A stretch of DNA of 64,000 nt from Saccharicrinis sp965230625 (GTDB taxonomy: Bacteria; Bacteroidota; Bacteroidia; Bacteroidales; Marinilabiliaceae): assembly GCA_965230625.1 (NCBI GenBank), contig CBDDLL010000001.1, positions 1,488,001-1,552,000 on the forward strand, written 5' to 3'. Shown piece after piece: positions 51,835-61,050 of this stretch. A program made the position numbers and the translations under genes. The notes below the pieces were generated by a model, which was given only the letters and a program-made list of their open reading frames with translations, made no database searches and had not been told where the DNA came from. How positions within the stretch are numbered: position 1 is the stretch's first letter; every line of letters starts with the position of its first letter.

Positions 51835-52791
51835 TTGACCATCAACCACTGCCTCATTTTCAAATATAACCTTTGGTTTGTAAGCGAAATATCCTCCAAA
51901 AACAGAAATAAATAGAGAGATTGTGTAAAATAAAAGACTTAAAGCTACTGCATGATCTTGGTTTAGACCTAAATATTGCGAACCAAACATAAAAGTAAAT
52001 TCTCTTAACCCTAATCCACCTAATGAAATTGGTATGGCTGACATTATGCTGGAAAGAAGGAATAAAAATAAATAATCATCCTGTCTGCCTGCTAATTCAG
52101 TACCCATTGACTTTAGGATAATAATAGCAGATATCATTTGTAAACCTTGTATTACAATTGATAGGGTGAAAACTCTCCATGTTGCACCTGTGAGGTGGCG
52201 ACTAAATATGCGTAAATAAATATAATAGCCGGCAGCTATAAATGGAATGAGGATGATAAAATAATTTAATAAAGGATTGATCCATCTTAGTATGTTGTGT
52301 ACGAGTTCTATACTGCCCTTTTGAACGGGAGCTTTAGTTAAATCATAATCTATAAAATATACCAAAGCACATAAGTACACTAAAATTACAGCCAAGCCGC
52401 TTAACCTATCTGCAAACACAGTTCCAATTAATCTTTTAACAGAAGTGTTGTGATACTTATTAATTAAAAAAACTTTATACCCATCTCCGCCTACTCCTCC
52501 TGGTAAGAATAAGTTATAAAACATACCAAGCCAATATAATTTAATGTTGGTTAAAGAGCTTATTTTTACAGGAACATATTTATAGAAAGCATTTAATCTA
52601 AATGCTGAAACTACTTGAGAAAGTGCATATATTATTATTGATAGAATTAAGAACCAAACGTTAATGCCTTTAATAGCTCCAACAGTTTGCTCTAAATCAA
52701 TTTTTGAAAATACATAATACAGTGCGGCAGTAGATAGAACAATCTTGGCAACCAGCTTTATTGTTTTGGAATATTTTTTATAGAACGACAA
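51832..52791 (-). CDS. Lysylphosphatidylglycerol synthase-type flippase domain protein
   Basis: This 319-residue protein with about eight membrane helices belongs to the UPF0104/YbhN family, related to the flippase half of MprF and to AglD. Typical pieces are FSKIDLEQTVGAIKGINVWF, RLNAFYKYV, LFLPGGVGGDGYKVFLI and the SAIPISLGGLGLREFTFMF segment (the P-x-x-x-G-G-x-G-x-R-E signature). The family is thought to move lipids or lipid-linked sugars; the substrate here is unknown. The start is TTG at 52791; no in-frame ATG precedes it, and the alternative codon starts upstream would lengthen a non-conserved tail. It follows the PAP2 phosphatase gene by about 80 bp. Confidence 0.85.
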   Translation of the reverse strand: MSFYKKYSKTIKLVAKIVLSTAALYYVFSKIDLEQTVGAIKGINVWFLILSIIIYALSQVVSAFRLNAFYKYVPVKISSLTNIKLYWLGMFYNLFLPGGVGGDGYKVFLINKYHNTSVKRLIGTVFADRLSGLAVILVYLCALVYFIDYDLTKAPVQKGSIELVHNILRWINPLLNYFIILIPFIAAGYYIYLRIFSRHLTGATWRVFTLSIVIQGLQMISAIIILKSMGTELAGRQDDYLFLFLLSSIMSAIPISLGGLGLREFTFMFGSQYLGLNQDHAVALSLLFYTISLFISVFGGYFAYKPKVIFENEAVVDGQ

Positions 52792-52870
52792 AATAAAATG
52801 ATTTAATCTTTAAGTATTAAAGCGTAAAAATAATGCTTATTTAATAGATTAATAGGAATTTAACCAAGCT

Positions 52871-53542
52871 TTAACTTTTTTTACTTCTTAATAGTTCAAT
52901 AAGGTTACTATTAAATTTTGCTTTATAAGCCCAACTTAGTCTATAACCTAAAAAATAATGGAGTAAAAAAGTATATGCTGTACCTATTAATGCGCCAGCA
53001 AATATGTCCATGAAAAAATGCTGACATAAATATACTCTTGATATTCCTACCAATAAAGCAACTATAAATGCTAACAATCCCCAATACCTGTCTTTAAGTA
53101 CAATTGTTATGGCAAAAGCTCCTGCGAATGCAGTCATGGTATGTCCGGAAGGAAAAGCTCCTGAATGATGGTATTTGAATCCTTCAATTATATGGTGAAA
53201 ATTCTCTACACCAATAAATTTGGCAGGTCTGGGCATGCCTTGAAATATAACTTGCTTTAGCAAGTATGTGAAAATTCCTGCACAAATTAAAGATGTTGCA
53301 AATAAGATTGAGTAGTAATAGCGAATGAAAAGAAATATACCTGCTAAAATCGCAAGTAAACCACCAAGCCCCAAATGAGTGAATAATTGGAAAAACTCAT
53401 CTAAAGGTTTGTTTGCAATGCTGTTTAACTTTAATAAGAGTTCTCCTTTAGCAAATATAAAAAGTAACACTGTTCCTGCTAATGCAAATGCGCAGATGCA
53501 AATAATGAAAACTTTAGACGATAATGGGATGCATTTTTTCAT
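52871..53542 (-). CDS. PAP2 family phosphatase
   Basis: This membrane phosphatase of 223 residues has about six helices and the three PAP2 motifs: K-x6-R-P as KQVIFQGMPRP, the PSGHTMTAFA loop with the catalytic histidine, and SRVYLCQHFFMD with the second histidine and aspartate. Such enzymes dephosphorylate lipids such as undecaprenyl pyrophosphate, phosphatidate or lipid A; the exact substrate is not visible. I start at the ATG at 53542; a GTG at 53548 is also possible. It is on the same strand as the flippase-like gene and may form a lipid-handling pair with it. Confidence 0.9.
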   Translation of the reverse strand: MKKCIPLSSKVFIICICAFALAGTVLLFIFAKGELLLKLNSIANKPLDEFFQLFTHLGLGGLLAILAGIFLFIRYYYSILFATSLICAGIFTYLLKQVIFQGMPRPAKFIGVENFHHIIEGFKYHHSGAFPSGHTMTAFAGAFAITIVLKDRYWGLLAFIVALLVGISRVYLCQHFFMDIFAGALIGTAYTFLLHYFLGYRLSWAYKAKFNSNLIELLRSKKS

Positions 53543-53631
53543 TTTCACTTAACTAAAAACTTTTCTTATATGAAGTGCACAAAGATAAAACATTAAGTGA
53601 AAATGAAAATTATACAACCATTGTAGTAATG

Positions 53632-54945
53632 TTATTTTAATAACATTTCTGCTAATTCTTCTTCATAGAAGAATGCATCGCTACAGAAAGCTGGTTCTAA
53701 ATCATCAATCCATTGAGCTTTAGGATTATATTTAGCAAAAAACGGACGAGCCACCCAGTCGCTATTTCTTCCCTGAATAAATTCTAATGTAATTATTTTT
53801 TCTCCTTTAATTTCACTAACACCAGCTACTCTAATTTTACCTGGAGTACATGACATACTTGGTCCTCTTACGGTTCTGGCGATTCCACTAACTTGAGTGT
53901 AAGCTTTTTGGAATATTTTCCAAGCTTTTACAACTGGAATTCCAAAGTAATGTTGAGCACCAGTATCCCTTGCAATAAACATATAATATGGTATCATCCC
54001 CAATTCAACTTGCTTTACCCACATTTCGACCCAAATCGAACTATGAGCGTTGATATGGTTTAATACAGGAGATTGGGTTCTAATTATTGCTCCGGTGTTT
54101 TTTATTTTAATAATGGCTTCTTTAACAGCTTCTGTGTTAAGTTCTTGTGGGTGGTTGAAGTGAGCCATAAAAGACAGTGACTTACCTGCTTTGGTGATTT
54201 TTTCAAAAATACCTAGCATTTCATCTGCGTCTGGATCTGTTAAGAAACGATATGGCCAAAAACTTAACGATTTAGAACCAATTCTAATGGTCTTCAAATG
54301 TTCAATGTTGGCATCTAATATTTTCGAAATATATGAATCGAACATTTTAGATTTCATAACCATGGGATCTCCACCTGTTATGAGCAAGTCAGTTATTTCA
54401 GTATGTTCTTTTAAATATCCAACAATTAAATCGGCCTCTTTCATTGAGAATTTAATATCTCCATCCATATTGGTGAATTGAGGCCATCTAAAACAAAAGG
54501 TACAATAAGCATGACATGTTTGACCTTGAGTTGGAAAGAACAACATGGTTTCGTTATACTTATGTTGTACTCCGTTAAGTTTAATTCCATTATATTCAGG
54601 AACGTTGTACTCTAACTGTCCGGCAGGGTGAGGATTAAGTTTTTCTCTAATCGTATTTGCTTCAGCTCTAATGATATTTTTATCTGCACCGGAAAGAATT
54701 AAGTCCGCCATCCTGTTAAAATCATCTTCAGGTAGCATATTTCTTTGAGGAAAATTAAGTATAAACATAGGATCCTCACGGAAATTATTCCAATCAATTA
54801 GTTCGTCAACAACATAATTGTTGGTTTTAAAAGGGAGTACATTACCAACTACCTCGATATTCAATAAATCTTCTTTTGATAAGCACTTAATTTGCGGAAT
54901 ATTCCTAAAATTATGCAATGTGTAAGTTTGATACCTCATTGTCAT
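53632..54945 (-). CDS. KamA family radical SAM protein
   Basis: This 437-residue protein belongs to the lysine 2,3-aminomutase-related radical SAM group. The cluster cysteines are C144, C148 and C151 in TCHAYCTFCFRWPQF. The GGDP stretch (ITGGDPMVM) and the beta-barrel segments KTIRIGSKSLSFWPYRF and IRTQSPVLNHINAHS fit the family. A CxxxCxxC cluster is present, but I cannot show the PLP-binding lysine and zinc cysteines that true lysine aminomutases have at the C-terminus. The reaction is therefore unassigned. Two ATGs are close together (54945 and 54939). It lies next to the PAP2 gene, about 80 bp upstream of it. Confidence 0.82.
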   Translation of the reverse strand: MTMRYQTYTLHNFRNIPQIKCLSKEDLLNIEVVGNVLPFKTNNYVVDELIDWNNFREDPMFILNFPQRNMLPEDDFNRMADLILSGADKNIIRAEANTIREKLNPHPAGQLEYNVPEYNGIKLNGVQHKYNETMLFFPTQGQTCHAYCTFCFRWPQFTNMDGDIKFSMKEADLIVGYLKEHTEITDLLITGGDPMVMKSKMFDSYISKILDANIEHLKTIRIGSKSLSFWPYRFLTDPDADEMLGIFEKITKAGKSLSFMAHFNHPQELNTEAVKEAIIKIKNTGAIIRTQSPVLNHINAHSSIWVEMWVKQVELGMIPYYMFIARDTGAQHYFGIPVVKAWKIFQKAYTQVSGIARTVRGPSMSCTPGKIRVAGVSEIKGEKIITLEFIQGRNSDWVARPFFAKYNPKAQWIDDLEPAFCSDAFFYEEELAEMLLK

Positions 54946-55221
54946 ATAGTCTTTAATAGTTTCTAATCATTCGACACAATCTCAAAATGTCCGAAAATAA
55001 TCTGTCCTTTCACTTTCAATTGGAAAGAGAGCCATGCTCTTTATTTAGATTTGAAGGTGCCCCTACGTATAAATTTGGACTGATTATATTAAAAGTACTA
55101 ATTTATTGGCATTCAGGCAATCAATTAACTTTTAATTAACTTTGTCGTAACTTACAGAAAAAAAGGCATTTACGGACTTTTCTCTTAAATCGGTGCAAAA
55201 CTAGTAAAAAATTGTAAGAAA

Positions 55222-56640
55222 TTACCTGATTAATTCATTTCTATTTGTGTCTAATTTTAAAAAAATGAATAATAATATGGTGAATCCCCATAGTGATGAT
55301 CCTCCATAACTAAAGAATGGCAGAGGAATACCAATGACAGGAGCTAATCCAATTGTCATTCCAATATTAATGGAAAAATGAAAGAAAAAAATTGAAGCAA
55401 CGCAATAACCATAAATTCTGCTAAAAACAGAATGTTGTTTTTCGGCAAGTAAGATTATCCTGATTATTAAAAAAATAAATAAAAAAACTACGAAGAAAGT
55501 ACCAATATATCCCCACTCTTCACCAACTGTACAAAAAATAAAGTCAGTACTTTGTTCAGGAACAAAATCAAATTTTGTTTGTGTACCTTGTAGATATCCT
55601 TTTCCTGAAAAGCCTCCTGATCCTATTGCAATTTTAGATTGGTTTACATTATAACCAGCACCAAGAGGATCGTCTTTAAATCCTAGCAATACATTAATTC
55701 TATTTCTTTGGTAATTAGAAAGAACTTTTTCAACAAAATAATCAGAAGAAAAAGTAAAGGCTACTGCACCCCACATAAAGATTATGGCTGGAATAATGAG
55801 CTTAATTTTTTTAGCAAAACCTTTAACGCTTAAATAAACTGTTATAAATATAATTCCAGCCAAGGCAAAGAAATCCCACCTCAGGTTGAACCTTAAAACA
55901 TAAAATACTCCTGTAGATATTAAAAATCCTATAGTTCCATAAATTAATGCAACACCTGTAATCTTTCGGTCAATATTGAAAAATAGAAATATAAAGGTGC
56001 CCAATAGTATGAGTGATAGTATAGTAATGTTTGGATATACTAATGTTAAAACAGAAACTACTGCAGCAATTAATCCGAAAACTAATATTTTTCCAGTAAG
56101 TCCTTCTCTATAAAATGGTAAGATAAAAATGAAAAAAACTAGTGCAGAACCGGTATCATTTTGTAGTAAAATAAATAAAACAGGCAGCATCCAAATAGCA
56201 ACTACACGTGCTTGATATTTAAGCTTTTTAAAAGTGAAATCGTGTCTACTCATTATTCTTGCTAAAGTGAGCGCAGTTGCAATTTTTGCCAGCTCAGCAG
56301 GTTGAAACCTGACAGGACCTAATACAAACCAGGATTTAGCACCATTAATTTCTTTACCAATTAATATTACTGTAATCAATAAAAATATGGAGAGTCCATA
56401 AAAAACATATGAAAAGGCAACGTAGAATTTACTGTCGGTTAAAAATAGTGCTGATATTAGTAATAAGGAGAGGGTGATCCATATTAATTGCTTTGCATAT
56501 TCCATTCCTGTATCGAAAAAAACTGGATTTTCGGGATTAAAGTTGGCTGCATATATATTAAACCATCCAAACATGACCAAAATTGCATAGATAACAATGG
56601 TTGCCCAATCAGCCTTTTTATTGTATTTATTCTGCACCAT
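55222..56640 (-). CDS. rodA: Rod shape-determining protein RodA
   Basis: This 472-residue SEDS-family glycosyltransferase polymerises lipid II during lateral wall growth together with PBP2. It has about ten membrane helices. SEDS hallmarks are SWFVLGPVRFQPAELAKIA, LQNDTGSALVFF with the conserved aspartate, FIFCTVGEEWGYIG, and the end segment GLAPVIGIPLPFFSYGGSS. It overlaps mrdA by 14 bp, confirming coupling. The length is slightly longer than E. coli RodA because of extra mid-loop helices usual in Bacteroidota. It ends the purH-mreB-mreC-mreD-mrdA-rodA cluster. Confidence 0.94.
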   Translation of the reverse strand: MVQNKYNKKADWATIVIYAILVMFGWFNIYAANFNPENPVFFDTGMEYAKQLIWITLSLLLISALFLTDSKFYVAFSYVFYGLSIFLLITVILIGKEINGAKSWFVLGPVRFQPAELAKIATALTLARIMSRHDFTFKKLKYQARVVAIWMLPVLFILLQNDTGSALVFFIFILPFYREGLTGKILVFGLIAAVVSVLTLVYPNITILSLILLGTFIFLFFNIDRKITGVALIYGTIGFLISTGVFYVLRFNLRWDFFALAGIIFITVYLSVKGFAKKIKLIIPAIIFMWGAVAFTFSSDYFVEKVLSNYQRNRINVLLGFKDDPLGAGYNVNQSKIAIGSGGFSGKGYLQGTQTKFDFVPEQSTDFIFCTVGEEWGYIGTFFVVFLFIFLIIRIILLAEKQHSVFSRIYGYCVASIFFFHFSINIGMTIGLAPVIGIPLPFFSYGGSSLWGFTILLFIFLKLDTNRNELIR

Positions 56641-58468
56641 GTATCAAATCTCCTTCTAACATATTTTTTTCAAACCATTTACGAGATGGATGAATATCTT
56701 TATTTAAATATTTCTCAACAATAAGGCTGGCAATGGGGGCTGCCCAGGTAGATCCATAACCACCATGCTCAACGTAAACTGCTATAGCTATTTGCGGATC
56801 CTCTTTTGGTGCAAATGCAATAAAAACAGAGTGGTCTTCTCCGTGCGGATTTTCTGCAGTACCTGTTTTTCCGCATATTGTAAGATCAGGAACTCGCGCA
56901 CGCCATGCTGTTCCTTCATCATGCCATATTACCATTTCCATTCCATCAATAATAGGAGTAAAGTGTGTTGTATCAATTCCTGTTTGTTTTATTTGTTTAA
57001 AACGTGAAGGAATGGTGTCATTTTCAATCTTTTTAATGATGTGAGGTGTATAAAAATAACCTCTATTGGCTATAGCTGCTGTCATGCTAGCCATTTGAAT
57101 AGGAGTGGTTAAGAGCTCACCTTGACCAATTGCTAATGAGACTACAGTTAGCGATGACCAACTTTTTTTATAGTACTTGTCAAAATATTTACTATTTGGA
57201 ACAAATCCTCTAATTTCATTCTCAAAATCAACACCCAACTTATATCCAAATCCAAAATTAACTAAGTAGTTTTTCCAAACCTCAAATCCTTCTTGTACCG
57301 TATTGTTTTTGGGATTGTCAATTACGCTCCTGAAAACCTGGCTGAAATAAGCGTTACATGAAGTGGCAATAGCTCCTTTAAGACTTAAAGGACTGGAATG
57401 GTAGTGGCATCCTTGATGAAAACTACCAACGGTATAACCCATATGACATTCGTATTTTGTATGTGGCTTTAAAACACCTTCTTGAAGTCCAATAACACCC
57501 ATAAGAGGTTTAAAAGTGGAGCCTGGAGCATACCATGCCATTATTGGTCTGTTAAATAAAGGTTTTAAGGTATCGGAACTTAATTCGGAAAAATTTCTTG
57601 TTCTCTTTTTACCAACTAAAAGAGATGGATCATAGTTGGGGCTTGATACCATGGTTAGTAATTCACCACTTTTAGGTTCTATGGCAACAACAGCTCCAAT
57701 TTTATTTTGCATTAACTCTTCGGCATATTTTTGGAGTTCAATATCAATTGTTAACGAAATATCTTTGCCAGCTTCTGCAGATATGTCGTATTCTCCATCC
57801 CTAAAAGCTCCTTTTTCACGACCATGCACATCAACCAGAACATATTTATATCCTTTTTTACCTCGTAGAAATCTTTCATAAGTGGATTCGATACCATTTA
57901 TTCCATGGTAATCTCCTCGTATGTAATAGTTGTCTCTTTCTATATCTTGTGGGCCAACTTCTCCCACATAACCTAGAATATGCGAAGCATTTGGATATTC
58001 ATATTTTCTGAGTGTTCTTCGCTGTACAAAAAAACCATCAAACTTATATAGCTTTTCTTGTAAAAATCCATATTGCTTTGCGGATAGCTGTTTATAAAAT
58101 ATAGAAGGTTTAATCCGAGATATTTTTTTGTTTTTTAACCTTCCTTTCATATCAGCAAATAAATTTCGCAATTCTTCTCTGGATATATCTAATGCTTTAC
58201 AAAAGTTAGCAGAATCCATAGGTTTTAATTCTCGAGGAACAACCATAAGGTCATAATCGGCCTGATTTGAAACGATTAATTTTCCGTTTCTATCATATAC
58301 TAAACCTCGTGCAGGATAGTTAATGATTTCTCTTCGAGTATTGCTTTCTGCAGTGAACCTGTAAGAATGGTCATAAACTTGTAAAATGAATAACTTTATA
58401 ATAAAGGTTATACCTATAAATAGTATTATCAATCCAATTACAATCGTTCGTCTGTTGATGTTTTCCAC
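56627..58468 (-). CDS. mrdA: Penicillin-binding protein 2
   Basis: This 613-residue class B PBP cross-links peptidoglycan in the elongasome. It has an N-terminal membrane anchor (IVIGLIILFIGITFIIKLFI), a pedestal domain with NYPARGLVYDRNGK, and a transpeptidase domain. The catalytic serine is S317 in APGSTFKPLMG, the SxN motif is ATSCNAYFS, and the KTG motif is GKTGTAENPHGE. The start is GTG at 58468 (MENINRRTIV), 12 bp after the mreD stop. It overlaps rodA by 14 bp. Confidence 0.95.
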   Translation of the reverse strand: MENINRRTIVIGLIILFIGITFIIKLFILQVYDHSYRFTAESNTRREIINYPARGLVYDRNGKLIVSNQADYDLMVVPRELKPMDSANFCKALDISREELRNLFADMKGRLKNKKISRIKPSIFYKQLSAKQYGFLQEKLYKFDGFFVQRRTLRKYEYPNASHILGYVGEVGPQDIERDNYYIRGDYHGINGIESTYERFLRGKKGYKYVLVDVHGREKGAFRDGEYDISAEAGKDISLTIDIELQKYAEELMQNKIGAVVAIEPKSGELLTMVSSPNYDPSLLVGKKRTRNFSELSSDTLKPLFNRPIMAWYAPGSTFKPLMGVIGLQEGVLKPHTKYECHMGYTVGSFHQGCHYHSSPLSLKGAIATSCNAYFSQVFRSVIDNPKNNTVQEGFEVWKNYLVNFGFGYKLGVDFENEIRGFVPNSKYFDKYYKKSWSSLTVVSLAIGQGELLTTPIQMASMTAAIANRGYFYTPHIIKKIENDTIPSRFKQIKQTGIDTTHFTPIIDGMEMVIWHDEGTAWRARVPDLTICGKTGTAENPHGEDHSVFIAFAPKEDPQIAIAVYVEHGGYGSTWAAPIASLIVEKYLNKDIHPSRKWFEKNMLEGDLIHGAE

Positions 58469-58480
58469 TGCGCTATCCCT

Positions 58481-58999
58481 TTATATTCTTCTTTTTCTAT
58501 GATAAGTAAAAAGTAAAGTAACCCCCATAATTATCAATGTAAATAATGAACTACTTATGGTTTTAAACACAATTCTGGCAAAGCTTTCAATAGAAAAAGA
58601 TTCTATTATAAAGTAAAAAAGATGATGAATTATTACCAATATAGCAGCATATTTAAAAAACCAGCCAAAGCCATAATACGAAGGGAGAGGAAGAGTTCCG
58701 GGCTCATAGTTATCTCTGGGAGCAAAACGTTCCAAAACAAAGGGGCGCAAATAAGCCAAGATCAATGTTGCAGACATATGCATTCCAGGTGTATTTAAAA
58801 ATATATCTATACTCAAGCCTAATATGGAAGCTAACAGTAATAGTAGCCATCCTGGTGTTTCAAATGGTAGGGTGAGTATAAAGATAACATAGAGATATGG
58901 ATTGATAAATCCAGAAAACTCCATTTTATTTAAAATTAATACCTGAAGCAGTACAAAAAAGAAAAAATTGAATAAATATCTTGGAATTAAATTAATCAT
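58481..58999 (-). CDS. mreD: Rod shape-determining protein MreD
   Basis: This 172-residue protein has five to six membrane helices and a hydrophilic loop (ERFAPRDNYEPGTLPLPSYYG). The pattern INPYLYVIFILTLPFETPGW, and the ASILGLSIDIFLNTPGMH segment with its G-x-x-x-D-x-F signature, are those of Bacteroidota MreD. It bridges MreC and the cytoplasmic MreB filament. Its ATG overlaps the mreC stop by 4 bp. Confidence 0.88.
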   Translation of the reverse strand: MINLIPRYLFNFFFFVLLQVLILNKMEFSGFINPYLYVIFILTLPFETPGWLLLLLASILGLSIDIFLNTPGMHMSATLILAYLRPFVLERFAPRDNYEPGTLPLPSYYGFGWFFKYAAILVIIHHLFYFIIESFSIESFARIVFKTISSSLFTLIIMGVTLLFTYHRKRRI

Positions 59000-59823
59000 T
59001 GCTTACTCTCCTTCTCTAATTGTTGTTGCTGTTCTTGAAAAATGTTTTCTACTACCTCAACATAACTTAACTTTGAAAAATCAACACTTAATTTAACCTT
59101 AATCTTAAAAAAGCTCTCACCTTTTGGGTGATCTATCTCATCAACAGTTCCTATAAGTATACCTTCGGGGAAGGTAGATGAGTAACCACTTGTTACTACT
59201 TGATCTCCTAGTTTTACAATTGCATGCTCTGGTATTTCGTCCAAAATCACATAATTCATTTTCTTAGTATCCCAACTAACAGATCCAAAAAAGTCTGAAC
59301 CCTTAATTTTAGCAGATATCTTTAGTCGTGGGTTGAGTAACGATAGAGCTGTGCTAAAATTATCGCTGGATTTAATTACAATTCCAACAATGCCTCTATT
59401 GTTTAAAATTCCCATATCGGGTTTAATACCGTCTTTTAATCCCTTGTTTAATGTAATATAATTAAAGCGTTTTTTTATGTTGTTATTAACAACTTTGCAC
59501 GAACGGTATTTATATTGATTTACTGAGGAAGTGTCTCCAACAAGTGAAAAATAATCTTTTGATTGCTTAAAAGATGTTGGCATTTGACTTCGTAAAAATG
59601 CATTTTCTTGCGAAAGTTCTTGATTTACCTCTTTTAAACGGAAATATTGCTCTATATTATCAATTCTCTCGAATAATCCTCCTGCTATTTTTGAGGAAGA
59701 GCTGAGGTAGATAGCTCTTTGGTTTTGATTATACGTTACTACAAGAATAAACGCAAATAACTCAAAGAGAATAAATAAAAATGTAAAATTGTGTTTTAGT
59801 ATAAACCTCAAAAAGTTTCTCAT
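58996..59823 (-). CDS. mreC: Rod shape-determining protein MreC
   Basis: This 275-residue periplasmic scaffold has one N-terminal membrane helix (FTFLFILFELFAFILVVTYN), then a coiled coil (about 60-90, RLKEVNQELSQENAFLRSQ) and the two beta-domains of MreC with DGIKPDMGILNNRGIVGIV and the YSSTFPEGILIGTVDEI segment. It organises PBP2, RodA and MreB at the membrane. It overlaps mreD by 4 bp, while a strong terminator separates it from mreB. Confidence 0.93.
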   Translation of the reverse strand: MRNFLRFILKHNFTFLFILFELFAFILVVTYNQNQRAIYLSSSSKIAGGLFERIDNIEQYFRLKEVNQELSQENAFLRSQMPTSFKQSKDYFSLVGDTSSVNQYKYRSCKVVNNNIKKRFNYITLNKGLKDGIKPDMGILNNRGIVGIVIKSSDNFSTALSLLNPRLKISAKIKGSDFFGSVSWDTKKMNYVILDEIPEHAIVKLGDQVVTSGYSSTFPEGILIGTVDEIDHPKGESFFKIKVKLSVDFSKLSYVEVVENIFQEQQQQLEKESKQ

Positions 59824-59956
59824 TCTAGTTGTGTTGAATTATAATGTAAGAGAAAACCAAGTAATACTACGATCTTATAGCGGTAAAGTTAAATTTTTAG
59901 CGTTAAAGTTTTTGCTAATAACTAATAAATTGTAAGTATATATTGCTATAAAATAA

Positions 59957-59992
59957 AAAACCTGGTTCTAAAATATTATGAAACCAGGTTTT
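59957..59992. terminator. Bidirectional-type terminator between mreB and mreC
   Basis: AAAACCTGGTT (59957-59967) pairs with AACCAGGTTTT (59982-59992), a perfect 11-bp stem. On the minus strand it is followed by a run of U (TTTTTTATTTTAT). It lies 22 bp after the mreB stop and 134 bp before the mreC start. Confidence 0.8.
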
Positions 59993-60013
59993 TTGTTAAT
60001 TCAGTTGATATAT

Positions 60014-61036
60014 CTATCTCATTAAGAATGAGAATTTATGTCTGTTTTTTAGTGCAATACCAGTACCTCTTGCCACTGCGTGTAAAGGATTTTCAGCAAT
60101 ATGAAAAGGGATATTAATTTTATCGGTTAATCTTCTGTCTAATCCTCTTAATAATGCTCCTCCACCTGCTAAGTATATTCCGTTATTAACAATATCGGCA
60201 TAAAGTTCAGGAGGAGTTTGTTCCAAAGCACTTAAAATCGCAGTTTCAATTTTAGAAATAGATTTTTCTAAACAATGCGAAATTTCTTGATAAGAAACTG
60301 GAACTTCAATTGGCAATGCAGTCATTTGATTAGGTCCTTGAACGATATAATCAGTAGGAGGTTCTTCTAACTCGGGTAGTGCAGATCCTACATGTATTTT
60401 TATTTCTTCTGCAGTACGTTCACCAACTTTTATATTGTGCTGGCGACGCATATATTCCATAATATCAGCAGTAAGGTCGTCACCTGCAATACGAATTGAT
60501 TTGTTAGTAACAATTCCACCCAATGAAATTACAGCAATCTCAGTTGTACCACCACCTATATCAACAACCATACATCCTTGTGGAGCTTCCACGTCGAGTC
60601 CAATACCAAGTGCGGCTGCCATTGGTTCGTATATCATATACACTTCTCTACCTCCTGCATGTTCAGCAGAATCTCGAACAGCCCTAATTTCAACCTCGGT
60701 ACTTCCCGAAGGAATACAAATAACCATGGTTAACGATGGAGTAAATAATTTGGAGCTTGTGTTAATCATTTTGATCATGCCCCTGATCATTTGCTCTGCA
60801 GCGTTAAAGTCAGCAATTACACCATCTCTTAAAGGTCTGATGGTATAAATGTTGTCATGTGTTTTGCCATGCATCTGACGGGCTTTTTCACCTATAGCCA
60901 TCAGTTTGTCTGTTCTTCGGTCAAGTGCCACGATAGAGGGTTCGTCTACTACAATTTTATCATTATGAATGATAATTGTATTGGCCGTTCCCAGGTCAAT
61001 GGCTATATCTTGAGATAAAAACGAAAAGAATCCCAT
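60014..61036 (-). CDS. mreB: Rod shape-determining protein MreB
   Basis: This 340-residue actin homologue forms filaments under the inner membrane and guides lateral wall synthesis. ATP-fold motifs are present: AIDLGTANTIIIHN (phosphate 1), VVDIGGGTTEIAVISLGG (phosphate 2) and GIYLAGGGALLRGLD (adenosine). The MIYEPMAAALGIGLDVEAP segment is the usual one for MreB. It follows purH by 14 bp and is separated from mreC by a terminator, which would give higher mreB levels than mreCD. Confidence 0.97.
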   Translation of the reverse strand: MGFFSFLSQDIAIDLGTANTIIIHNDKIVVDEPSIVALDRRTDKLMAIGEKARQMHGKTHDNIYTIRPLRDGVIADFNAAEQMIRGMIKMINTSSKLFTPSLTMVICIPSGSTEVEIRAVRDSAEHAGGREVYMIYEPMAAALGIGLDVEAPQGCMVVDIGGGTTEIAVISLGGIVTNKSIRIAGDDLTADIMEYMRRQHNIKVGERTAEEIKIHVGSALPELEEPPTDYIVQGPNQMTALPIEVPVSYQEISHCLEKSISKIETAILSALEQTPPELYADIVNNGIYLAGGGALLRGLDRRLTDKINIPFHIAENPLHAVARGTGIALKNRHKFSFLMR

Positions 61037-61050
61037 TGGGTTTGGATTTA

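Noticed and set aside
56205..56210. CACGTG core as a possible parS site
   Set aside because: It lies in the rodA coding region and the flanks are not palindromic.
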